The position numbers and the translations under genes are program-made. A model generated the notes under the pieces. It searched no databases. It saw only the letters and a list, made by a program, of their open reading frames with translations, and was not told where the DNA came from. Of a DNA stretch of 64,000 bases, positions 1 to 7,575 are shown piece after piece. Positions within the stretch are counted from its first letter, which is position 1. Every line of letters begins with the position of its first letter. The DNA comes from Vampirovibrio chlorellavorus (GTDB lineage Bacteria > Cyanobacteriota > Vampirovibrionia > Vampirovibrionales > Vampirovibrionaceae): the NCBI GenBank assembly GCA_001858525.1, contig LAPX01000007.1:452038-516037 (forward strand), written 5' to 3'.

Positions 1-181
1 GACTGGCCTCAGCGTCCACCCCGCCTAAATAGGTACCCATTCCCAAGCTGGTTAACCGCAAGTTCTTTACAGTGGTTCGAAAATGTCCTTCGGCAATGGG
101 CAAGCCCGCTTCGTTCTTGCCTTCAAAGCGAGTCTGATACCGCTGGGTTCCCTCTGGGGTGGCAAAACCGGGAATGCTCAT
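1..181 (-). CDS. aldo/keto reductase family protein, N-terminal part (runs off window)
   Basis: This is the first 60 codons of a gene read on the minus strand; the rest lies before position 1. The start ATG is at 181, preceded by a good ribosome binding site (AGAGGAG, 190-196 region). The peptide opens MSIPGFATPEGTQRYQTRF and continues to a LTSLGMGTYLGG stretch. That second stretch resembles the first strand and glycine turn of the aldo/keto reductase TIM barrel, where NAD(P)H-dependent carbonyl reduction occurs. The catalytic Asp, Tyr, Lys and His lie outside the window, so the family call rests on this short N-terminus. The gene follows the ABC exporter genes in the same direction with a gap of about 114 bases, so cotranscription is possible. 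Confidence 0.55.
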   Translation of the reverse strand, partial: MSIPGFATPEGTQRYQTRFEGKNEAGLPIAEGHFRTTVKNLRLTSLGMGTYLGGVDAEAS

Positions 182-295
182 GTAAGGACTCCTCTAAAAA
201 ACCACTAACGGCCAATAGTTTACCGCGATTGGGAAATGGCGTATAGCCCAAAACAGCCCTTAGAAAAGCGCGCGCTATCCAGAGAATCGGCCCCC

Positions 296-2110
296 TTAGG
301 TGTGGGTCAACAACTCCTGATACTCGTAAAACTGGCGATACAGGCCCGGCTGCTGGAGTAACTCCAAGTGAGTGCCCTGCTGGGCGATACGTCCCTGCTC
401 CATGACCAAAATGCGGTCAGCCTGCTGAATGGTGGACAACCGATGGGCCACCACCAACACGGTGCGATCCGCCATAACCTGATCCATGGCCGTTTGTACC
501 AGTTGCTCGGTCACCGGATCGATGGCCGAGGTGGCTTCATCCAGCACCAAGATGGCCGGATCGTGATAAACAGCCCGGGCAAACAGCAACAACTGCTTTT
601 CCCCGGCGGACAGATTCTTGCCCCGCTCTTCCAGCACCGTTTCAAAACCCTGTGGCAAACGCTGAATCACTGAAAGGGCCTTACTTTTTTCAGCGGCCTG
701 CTGCAAGGCGGGCAACAAGTCGGGGTGATAGGGGGTCAAGGCAATGTTTTCACTCACGCTGCGGGAAAACAGAAAGTCATCCTGCTGAATGGAGACAATA
801 TTACGGCGCAGGGCGTGCAGGTTCCAGTCCCGGACATCCTTACCATCTAGCTTCAGCGATCCGCTGGTGACATCATAAAAGCGCAACAGCAACTTGATCA
901 ACGTGGTTTTACCGGCCCCGGACGGCCCCACAATGGCGATTTTCTCACCGGGACGAATGTGCAAGCTGATGTCTTTCAGAATGAGATGCTGGGGGTTGTA
1001 GCCAAAGCTCACCTGCTCAAGCTCAATGGCCCCATCGGCCTTGGGCAAGGGCACCGTGACCGCTTCCTGGGCCAATTGGCGGTACTGTAAATCCGGTTGA
1101 TCCTGAAACAGGGCCATGACCTTATCGATAGATGCCAAGCCCGATTGCAGGATGCTGTACTTCTCGCTGACATCTTCCACCGGCTCAAACATTTTGCGCA
1201 CAAACAGAAAGAAGCCCACCAGCGCCCCGATGGTCAAGGTGCCACTGTGAACCTGCAAGCCCCCCAGCCACAGCACCAACACCAGCGTAATCAGGGTCAT
1301 AAACTCCACCACGGCGTTAAAGGCCGTGGAATAAAAAATGGAATCGAGGCCACTTTGTAAATTACTGCGGTTCAGGGTCTCAAAATGACTGTAGTTTTTG
1401 GCTTCCCGGCGATAGAGCTGCACCAGTTCCATCCCGGCGAAATTTTCCTGCAAAAAGGCATTGATGCGGGCCGCTTTCACCCGAATGTCATCGTAAGCGT
1501 GCCGTGCCCGGGTGCGGAAAAACTCCATCATGGTCAGCAACACCAGCATAGAGCCCACCGTGACCAAGGCCAACTGCCAGTCCATCACCAGCATGCCAGC
1601 CAGCGCCCCCACGATCATGGCTAAATCGGCCAATATGGCCAAACCGCCTGAGGAAAGCATCTCACTGAGGTTTTCAATATCGGAAGTCAGCCGGGTGACC
1701 AGCTTGCCCAAGGGGTGCTTGTGGTAAAAGCGTGGGGACAGGGTTTGATAATGCCGGTATAAATCGGTGCGCAAATCCCGAATAATTTTTTGGCCGGTGT
1801 TCTGCGATTCGGCCATTTGCAGATAGCGCACCCCATAATTGATCAGCAGCAATAGCCCAAAGCCACCCGCATAGACAAACAACTGGTTGAGCTGCCCGGC
1901 CCGAATGGGGCCATCAATGGCAAAGCGAATGATAAAGGTTTGTCCCATTTCCACTAGGGAAATCACCGGCAACAGCAACAGGGAAATGATCAGCGACTTT
2001 TTGTAAACCCGCATGTAAGGCCACAGCTTGCCCAAGAGCTTCAGGTCTTTCAGGCCCGATTCCCGCCGCTCCGAAGCTTTGACCGGTACAGCCAGCACGT
2101 CCATGCTCAT
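296..2110 (-). CDS. ABC exporter half-transporter, subunit with canonical catalytic Glu
   Basis: This is a 604-residue half transporter: six-helix ABC exporter membrane domain (about 30-330) followed by a nucleotide-binding domain (about 365-600). Walker A is GPSGAGKTT, Walker B is ILVLDEATSAID with the catalytic Glu present, and the H-loop is in VVAHRLST. The signature is LSAGEKQ instead of LSGGQ. Its start overlaps the stop of the upstream exporter gene by four bases (ATGA), so the two are translationally coupled. The degenerate signature here and the missing catalytic Glu in the partner are the complementary defects expected of a heterodimeric exporter of the TM287/288 or BmrCD kind, with one degenerate and one active ATP site. 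The substrate cannot be read from sequence; lipid, drug or peptide export are all possible. Confidence 0.9.
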   Translation of the reverse strand: MSMDVLAVPVKASERRESGLKDLKLLGKLWPYMRVYKKSLIISLLLLPVISLVEMGQTFIIRFAIDGPIRAGQLNQLFVYAGGFGLLLLINYGVRYLQMAESQNTGQKIIRDLRTDLYRHYQTLSPRFYHKHPLGKLVTRLTSDIENLSEMLSSGGLAILADLAMIVGALAGMLVMDWQLALVTVGSMLVLLTMMEFFRTRARHAYDDIRVKAARINAFLQENFAGMELVQLYRREAKNYSHFETLNRSNLQSGLDSIFYSTAFNAVVEFMTLITLVLVLWLGGLQVHSGTLTIGALVGFFLFVRKMFEPVEDVSEKYSILQSGLASIDKVMALFQDQPDLQYRQLAQEAVTVPLPKADGAIELEQVSFGYNPQHLILKDISLHIRPGEKIAIVGPSGAGKTTLIKLLLRFYDVTSGSLKLDGKDVRDWNLHALRRNIVSIQQDDFLFSRSVSENIALTPYHPDLLPALQQAAEKSKALSVIQRLPQGFETVLEERGKNLSAGEKQLLLFARAVYHDPAILVLDEATSAIDPVTEQLVQTAMDQVMADRTVLVVAHRLSTIQQADRILVMEQGRIAQQGTHLELLQQPGLYRQFYEYQELLTHT

Positions 2111-4170
2111 GAAGCGGCCCCCTCGGAAGCGTTTTCCAGCAGCTCCGCCAAATCCTCGTCCTCATCATCTGCCGACGCGAGCGATTTCTCACCGTTCGTT
2201 TCACCATCCAGCGCCCAATCCCCCAGAGAGGCCCTCAGTTCTTGCAGACGATTTAAATTCTGATACAAGGGCTGAGTGGCCAGCAATTCGGCATGGGTGC
2301 CCACCGCCAGAATTTTGCCCGCGTCCATCAGCACCACCCGATCGCACAGACTGACCAGTGAAAAGCGATGGGTGGCAATCAGCGTGGTTTTATCAGAAAA
2401 GACTTGCCGAGCCCGCAGGGCAGACACGATATTGCGCTCGGTGTCCGCATCCACATTAGAAACCGGATCATCCAGCACCAGCACTTTGGCATCCATTAAA
2501 ATGGCCCGAGCCAAGGCCACCCGCTGGCGCTGCCCGCCGGACAGCATCAAGCCCCGCTCTCCCACCAGCGTTTGATATTTCTGGGGTAGGCCCTGAATAT
2601 CCAGATGCACGCTGGCCGTCTGGGCGGCTTCCACAATGCTGGGCCAGGCGCCTTGATCTGCGCCATTCAGACCATTTTCCATCACATCTGGCTGACCAAA
2701 GGCAATATTTTGTTGCACAGAAGTTGAAAACAGGAAGCTGGCCTGAGGCATAAACACCATATTGGCCCGCAACGCCTCCAGCGGAATCTGGGTAATGTCC
2801 TGCCCATCCAGAAACACGGTATTTTCGGGCACTTCCAAAACGCGCGGCAACAGGCGCAACAAGGTGGATTTTCCGCTGCCCACCGAACCGACCAAGGCCA
2901 CTGTTTCACCGGGACGAATGGTTAAATTGACCGCTTGCAGTACCGCCGGATGCCCGTCCTGTGGTGTTGCTGCGGAGGGTGATGCTAGGGTCTCGGTCTC
3001 TGAAGCCTCTGCCTCTGAGGTTGGTAGGGAGGGCTTGGCATAAGGATTTTGATAGGCAAAGGTCAGGTTGCGAATCTCGATTGCTCCCCGCACCGGCGGC
3101 TGCGTTGCAGCGGATTCAGAACGGCCCTGCTCAGAACCATCCTGAATATTAGATTGGGCGCTAAAGACCTCATCCAAGCGTTGCAAGGCCGCTGTGCCCT
3201 GCTGAAAGATAGAAATGGTCCAACCCAGGGCCATGGTGGGCCACGCCAAATGCTCCAGGTACATGGTGAAGGCCACAAAGCCGCCCCAGTCCAGTTGTTT
3301 TTCAATGACCTGCCAGCCGCCCACCAGCAAGACCAGACCTGTACTAATGCCACTAAGGCCCGCTAGCAGCATAAACAGCAAAATTCGCTCGTGAATCAAC
3401 CGGGTGTAAGCGCCAAAGTAGGCATCGCAGACCTTTTGAAACCGCTGATTCTCCTGAGACTCCCGCACATAGGACTGGATGACCATCATGCCATTCAGAT
3501 TTTCCTGAGCCACGGTGCTGATCTCCCCCAGCACGGTTTGCACATCGTAGAAGCCCTGTCGTACTTTTTTGCTGATTTTGCCCATGAACACAATCACAAA
3601 GGGGTATAGCAGGAAGGTAACCACGGCCAGCTTCCAGTTCAGGCTCAGCATCATGGGGATGGTCAGCGTATAGGCCAGCAGGGTGTTCACCCCCAGCATA
3701 ATGCCGCCGCCGGTCAGGTACTTGGTGGCGTCCACATCGTTGGTCATGCGGGACATCAACTCCCCCGGCGGATGGGCGGCGAAATAACTGGCGGGCATTT
3801 TCAGCAAATGGCCATACAGCTGATTGCGCAGGTCAAATTCCAGACGACGGCCAGCCCCCAATAAATAGTGGCGAGAGGCCACCCGGCAGATCAGCACCAG
3901 CACGGCCAGCCCGGCAATAATCCACAGATGGCTGTAGAAGTCCTGCCACAGCATATCGGGCGCCATTTTTAACTGCGTGTTTGCCGGTTGGTAGATGGCC
4001 TGAATGGCATCCACAGCCGCTTTAATTTGCAGGGGGATGAGCAGGCCCAGCCCATTGGTAAAGCCCAAGGCCAATACGCCCAAGGCCAACTCGGTTTTGT
4101 AGCGCAAAAAAATGGCCCGATATTTTTTTAACAGACCCCAGAGGGCCATGGGTGGCGAGGCGGTGGTCAC
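2107..4170 (-). CDS. ABC exporter half-transporter, subunit with degenerate Walker B
   Basis: This 687-residue partner of the next gene has an N-terminal exporter membrane domain (about 15-340) and a nucleotide-binding domain. Walker A is GSVGSGKST and the signature is a perfect LSGGQRQR. Walker B reads VLVLDDPVSNVD, so Asp replaces the catalytic Glu, the usual sign of the degenerate-site subunit in heterodimeric exporters. A Ser/Thr/Glu-rich insertion of about 35 residues sits between the A-loop Tyr (LTFAYQN) and the next strand, and the C-terminus is very acidic. The start is GTG at 4170; an internal ATG at 4149 (MALWGLL) is the alternative, and neither has a strong ribosome binding site. 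The gene begins about 180 bases from tRNA-Val on the opposite strand and heads the exporter operon. Confidence 0.88.
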   Translation of the reverse strand: MTTASPPMALWGLLKKYRAIFLRYKTELALGVLALGFTNGLGLLIPLQIKAAVDAIQAIYQPANTQLKMAPDMLWQDFYSHLWIIAGLAVLVLICRVASRHYLLGAGRRLEFDLRNQLYGHLLKMPASYFAAHPPGELMSRMTNDVDATKYLTGGGIMLGVNTLLAYTLTIPMMLSLNWKLAVVTFLLYPFVIVFMGKISKKVRQGFYDVQTVLGEISTVAQENLNGMMVIQSYVRESQENQRFQKVCDAYFGAYTRLIHERILLFMLLAGLSGISTGLVLLVGGWQVIEKQLDWGGFVAFTMYLEHLAWPTMALGWTISIFQQGTAALQRLDEVFSAQSNIQDGSEQGRSESAATQPPVRGAIEIRNLTFAYQNPYAKPSLPTSEAEASETETLASPSAATPQDGHPAVLQAVNLTIRPGETVALVGSVGSGKSTLLRLLPRVLEVPENTVFLDGQDITQIPLEALRANMVFMPQASFLFSTSVQQNIAFGQPDVMENGLNGADQGAWPSIVEAAQTASVHLDIQGLPQKYQTLVGERGLMLSGGQRQRVALARAILMDAKVLVLDDPVSNVDADTERNIVSALRARQVFSDKTTLIATHRFSLVSLCDRVVLMDAGKILAVGTHAELLATQPLYQNLNRLQELRASLGDWALDGETNGEKSLASADDEDEDLAELLENASEGAAS

Positions 4171-4340
4171 GTTCTTACATCAGTCTTACATCAGCCCAAT
4201 ACAGATTAGAGGCTTACCCTATTGTACGGTCGCAGGCATTATTCCGTCCAGTGATGCGGTGTGATGGATTGGATGAGGGGATCCCGACAAGGCATTGACA
4301 TGCCCCCCGGTTTGATTCATAACTATGCTTGTAATCGATC

Positions 4341-5912
4341 TCAGACCTCATGGGCGGTTGGCGCAGTTGGTAGCGCATCACATTGACATTGTGGAGGTCG
4401 CTGGTTCGAGTCCAGTACCGCCCACCATTCTTTACACTCAGGCAAATTGACGATCTTATCGAAGGGTTTATTCAGCTCATAGCGTACATTTTGACCCTCT
4501 AGCCACAAGTTCGAAAACACCAAACTCAGAATCTTTCTTTTTTGTTCTACTTTCGAACTTTTAAATGTACTGGCCGCTCTTGAAATCACCTGAAGCAAAG
4601 TCACAAAGCTGTTTCTGAACTCTGAATCGTCCTTTGTGTAATCCATAATTTGATGACCCAAGCTTTGTCGTTCAGCCTGTAGTTGAAGCCTTTTTTTGTC
4701 GTAGGTTTCTTGGGTAATACTCTGGTCGAGGTAGAGGTTTAACAATCGATCCAATCGTATATCTATTTCGCTGAACTGGTTTTGTAATTGCTGCGCCATG
4801 GCCAGCATATCGGAACGCTGATCATCGTACTGACTTTTCAACCGTTCCTGAATTTTCATAATCAGGCTTTCGGGGATGTTAATCCGGCTCAAAACATGTT
4901 CTACAACTTCAAGGGCAACCTCTTCCCGAATACGCCCGGCCTGACAAACGTCTTTACCTTTGGCTTTAGTGCAAGCCAAGTAAACATACCGGCCCTTTTT
5001 AAGGTCTGAAACAACCTGGCACCCACAATCAGCGCAACGCATCAGCCCCCGAAAAATAAACGGCTTTTTAGCCCGCTGCTGTATCCTGATTTCAGGCGGA
5101 TTTGAAACAGATGTACCGGCAATGATGGCCTGACAGCGGTCAAAAAGTGCTTTATCGATCAGCTTAGGGTAAGCATGAGGATAACGCTGCCCCCGCACCA
5201 TCATTTCCCCGTAATAAAACGGGTTTTTGAGGATATTGGCCATACTGGCCTTGGTAATCGTTTTACCGGTTCTAGTAGAGGTTAACCCCCAATGCCCGGT
5301 TAGCTTGGCCAGTTCGCCCATTGAAACCGTGCCCGTAGCGTATTCCTGAAATAGGCGTTTCACCAGAAAAGCCCGCTTGCTGTCCAAAGTTACCGTGGCT
5401 TTCTTACTCTCTGGATCCCGCACATTCAAGTAACCCACTGGCACATTACCAACCACTTCGCCTTTGCTCAGCTTAAACTCAATGGCTTTATTGACGTGTT
5501 GCCGAATCTGCCCCACGTAGAGCTTGGCCCCTAAAATTGAAAAATCAAACTGAAGCTGTTCCGTCCAGGGCGTATTTTTGTTGATGATGAGCCGCTCATT
5601 GTAAGCATGGATTTCCAGCTTGTCCTGCTCAATCAGGGTTTCAATCAGGCCATATTCTTTAAACCCCCGAAGCAAGCGATCAATGGAATGTACCAGCAAC
5701 ACCGTGCGCTTCTTTTGTTTTTCGATGAAGCTCAGGGCTTTGAAGAACTGCTTTCTGTCCCCACGGGTTGAAGATTCAACCACTCGAAAGGTTTCCAGAA
5801 TATCCAGACTCTTTTCCCGGCAATAATCCAACAACTTGGCCTCCTGAGCATCCAGAGAGACCCCGTCCTCCTGCCCTACGCTGGAAACACGGGTAAAAAT
5901 CACGGCGTTCAT
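4341..5912 (-). CDS. large serine recombinase (site-specific integrase)
   Basis: This is an integrase of the resolvase/invertase catalytic class with a large C-terminal DNA-binding region. The N-terminal resolvase domain has the catalytic serine in FTRVSS (about residue 10 from this start) and a later SIDRLLRG motif. A recombinase domain follows, then a zinc ribbon (LMRCADCGCQV ... ACTKAKGKDVCQ), then a coiled coil of about 60 residues. The start at 5912 (MNAVIF) has AGGA eight bases upstream; the frame is open further to 5960. The last 28 codons (WAVLDSNQRP...) are the antisense translation of tRNA-Val, so the natural C-terminus was probably set by the integration junction. Serine recombinases only occasionally use tRNA genes, which are more typical of tyrosine integrases. 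It is the last gene of the island and probably moves it. Confidence 0.88.
   Translation of the reverse strand: MNAVIFTRVSSVGQEDGVSLDAQEAKLLDYCREKSLDILETFRVVESSTRGDRKQFFKALSFIEKQKKRTVLLVHSIDRLLRGFKEYGLIETLIEQDKLEIHAYNERLIINKNTPWTEQLQFDFSILGAKLYVGQIRQHVNKAIEFKLSKGEVVGNVPVGYLNVRDPESKKATVTLDSKRAFLVKRLFQEYATGTVSMGELAKLTGHWGLTSTRTGKTITKASMANILKNPFYYGEMMVRGQRYPHAYPKLIDKALFDRCQAIIAGTSVSNPPEIRIQQRAKKPFIFRGLMRCADCGCQVVSDLKKGRYVYLACTKAKGKDVCQAGRIREEVALEVVEHVLSRINIPESLIMKIQERLKSQYDDQRSDMLAMAQQLQNQFSEIDIRLDRLLNLYLDQSITQETYDKKRLQLQAERQSLGHQIMDYTKDDSEFRNSFVTLLQVISRAASTFKSSKVEQKRKILSLVFSNLWLEGQNVRYELNKPFDKIVNLPECKEWWAVLDSNQRPPQCQCDALPTAPTAHEV
4352..4427 (+). tRNA. tRNA-Val (anticodon GAC), CCA encoded
   Basis: A full cloverleaf can be drawn. 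The acceptor stem is GGGCGGT/ACCGCCC, the D-stem GCGC/GCGC and the anticodon stem TCACA/TGTGG with loop TTGACAT (anticodon GAC). The T-arm is GCTGG-TTCGAGT-CCAGT, the discriminator is A and CCA is encoded. The 3' end marks the left edge of the accessory island. The adjacent serine recombinase gene on the opposite strand reads antisense through the whole tRNA before stopping at 4341. Confidence 0.95.
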
Positions 5913-5928
5913 AGTCATGTTCCTATGG

Positions 5929-6025
5929 TCATTGACACAAAATTGGTATTTTGAGGGCACCTACTAAAATCATACACACAAAATCAGTTTTTATTGTAGA
6001 TGATAAACCCCTCATACACAAAAAG
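5929..6025. promoter_or_regulatory. three phased direct repeats upstream of the recombinase
   Basis: The sequence TCAT(A/T)(C/G)ACACA followed by an A-run occurs three times in the same orientation. The copies start at 5929, 5970 and 6012, so spacings are 41 and 42 bases, close to four helical turns. They fill the gap between the Fic stop and the recombinase start, and the first copy lies about 17 bases upstream of the recombinase ATG. Same-face spacing suggests a cooperative regulator or recombinase binding region. This is inference from spacing only; no known operator was recognised. Confidence 0.45.
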
Positions 6026-6050
6026 GATCGATACTCTGTACATAGAAGCC

Positions 6051-7205
6051 TCATTCATTACCCTCAGAGGCTTTCAGGGTATTTGTATTAGCCAAAAGCT
6101 CATAGAGCGAATCATTCAGGTAGAAGTTTTCTTTCCATATCTTATGTTTACTGAGCAAGCCGATTTCAATCAGTGCCTCCAGGTACTTGGTAGCGGTGTT
6201 TCGGTGTACCTGCAACTCATTCATGATAAATTCCACCTTGGTGTAAGGATGGCAAAACAGGTTATTCAGCAAATCCTGACTGTAGATCTTGGGCAATTCA
6301 CTTCTCAGGCGGTGCTTATGGGACTGCATCAAATCACGAATCTCTAAAATCAAGCGGGTTGTTTGAATAGAAGTTGTCTCGATACCATCCAGCATGTATA
6401 GCAACCAAGGCTCCCAATCCGTGTGAGAGCGGGTGGACTGCAACAAGTGATAATAACTAGCCTTATTCTGGTTAATGTATCTGGACAGGTACAACACCGG
6501 CATATCCAATAAACCCTGCTTTACAAGATACAAGATATTGATAATCCTGCCGGTACGGCCGTTTCCATCATAGAACGGGTGGATACTCTCAAACTGGTGA
6601 TGAATAACCGCCATTTTAACCAGGGGATCCCAATCACACAGGCTATCGTCGTTAATAAATTGCTCCAGATTGCCCATCAGTCGAACGATCTCATTGGCAT
6701 CCTGAGGCGGCGTATAGACCACTTGGCCCGTCTGTTCATTTTTAAGGGCGGTTCCCGGCACTTTACGGAATCCCGCCGAATTTTCCTCAAGAATAGCCTG
6801 CATGTCCAGGATCATGGTATTGGTCAGCAAGCCAGTTTTTTGAACCAGGGTAAAGCCGGTACGCAAGGCCGTGGCGTAATGATGAACCTCTTTAGCCCCC
6901 AGCGTTTTAAATTTATTTTTGGCGGCATCGCTCTGATAGAGGTCATCCTGAGTGGTAATGATGTTTTCAATGGCGGAACTATCCTTGGCCTCTTGCAGGG
7001 ACAGGGTGTTAATCAGGATAGCCTCATTGGGAATAAGCGCCGCTACCCCCTTGAGTTCCGCCAGCGCCCGATGCGCCTTGGCCAGCTTCTTTAAAACTGG
7101 CTTGGTTTCCAGCTCGCCCGTAAAGGGGAGCATTTCCAAAGGCTTTGGCGTGGGCACGGCTCCAGCCATGGCCGCTTGCGTGGATGAGTCTTTAGGCGTT
7201 GCCAT
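6051..7205 (-). CDS. Fic family protein (AMP-transferase type) with N-terminal inhibitory helix
   Basis: This 384-residue protein is predicted to transfer AMP (or a related nucleotide group) from a nucleotide to hydroxyl groups on target proteins. The Fic core motif HPFYDGNGRTGR (209-220) is intact, with the catalytic His and the GNGR phosphate loop. At 76-81, SSAIEN matches the inhibitory helix consensus [S/T]xxxE[G/N]. It lies N-terminal of the core, which is the class II arrangement in which Glu blocks ATP. A Fic_N-like domain precedes the core, and a C-terminal winged-helix segment (about 300-370) is suggested by a KVEFIMNELQVHRNTATKYLEAL stretch. The gene overlaps the upstream small gene by 14 bases. 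In this setting it may be a toxin, a signalling enzyme or a helper of the restriction system; the target is unknown. Confidence 0.9.
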   Translation of the reverse strand: MATPKDSSTQAAMAGAVPTPKPLEMLPFTGELETKPVLKKLAKAHRALAELKGVAALIPNEAILINTLSLQEAKDSSAIENIITTQDDLYQSDAAKNKFKTLGAKEVHHYATALRTGFTLVQKTGLLTNTMILDMQAILEENSAGFRKVPGTALKNEQTGQVVYTPPQDANEIVRLMGNLEQFINDDSLCDWDPLVKMAVIHHQFESIHPFYDGNGRTGRIINILYLVKQGLLDMPVLYLSRYINQNKASYYHLLQSTRSHTDWEPWLLYMLDGIETTSIQTTRLILEIRDLMQSHKHRLRSELPKIYSQDLLNNLFCHPYTKVEFIMNELQVHRNTATKYLEALIEIGLLSKHKIWKENFYLNDSLYELLANTNTLKASEGNE

Positions 7206-7575
7206 GGGATTCCTCTTCCAAGCCTTGCGGTAAAAGACATTCAGCCATAAAAGCTTGGGCCTCTTCTTCCGTCATGACCTCACTATCGGCATAGGCAAAA
7301 GGTTCCTCCAAAATGGGTTGCCCAATGCCCTGTTTTAATCGCTCAATTTCCGTTTGGAACAACGCCACAGGATCCGCTCCCGGCGGCTCAAAGCACAGAT
7401 CCACCATCAAAACCGGGTGGGCGCTTCTTCCGTAAATTTGGCCTTTGGAATTGCGATAGACTTCAAACAGGCCATACATGGGCGCACCGTTTCTTTCGGG
7501 GGCAAACTCATCCCCCTCCCAATCGTGGGTGGTAAATTTAAAAATCTGGTATTCGGTTGGCGGGTCACAGGTCAT
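7192..7575 (-). CDS. hypothetical protein between restriction enzyme and Fic genes
   Basis: I do not recognise this 127-residue acidic protein. It has no signal peptide or membrane segment. The N-terminal part is rich in aromatic and beta-type sequence (IFKFTTHDWEGDEF, GLFEVYRNSKGQIYGRS), and the C-terminal part is Glu-rich and probably helical. Its start overlaps the stop of the MmeI-like gene by four bases (ATGA), and its 3' end overlaps the Fic start by 14 bases. It is therefore translated as part of the same chain. The position suggests an accessory role to the restriction enzyme or an antitoxin-like role to Fic, but nothing in the sequence shows this. An open frame with coupled starts on both sides makes it a real gene. 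Confidence 0.7.
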   Translation of the reverse strand: MTCDPPTEYQIFKFTTHDWEGDEFAPERNGAPMYGLFEVYRNSKGQIYGRSAHPVLMVDLCFEPPGADPVALFQTEIERLKQGIGQPILEEPFAYADSEVMTEEEAQAFMAECLLPQGLEEESHGNA

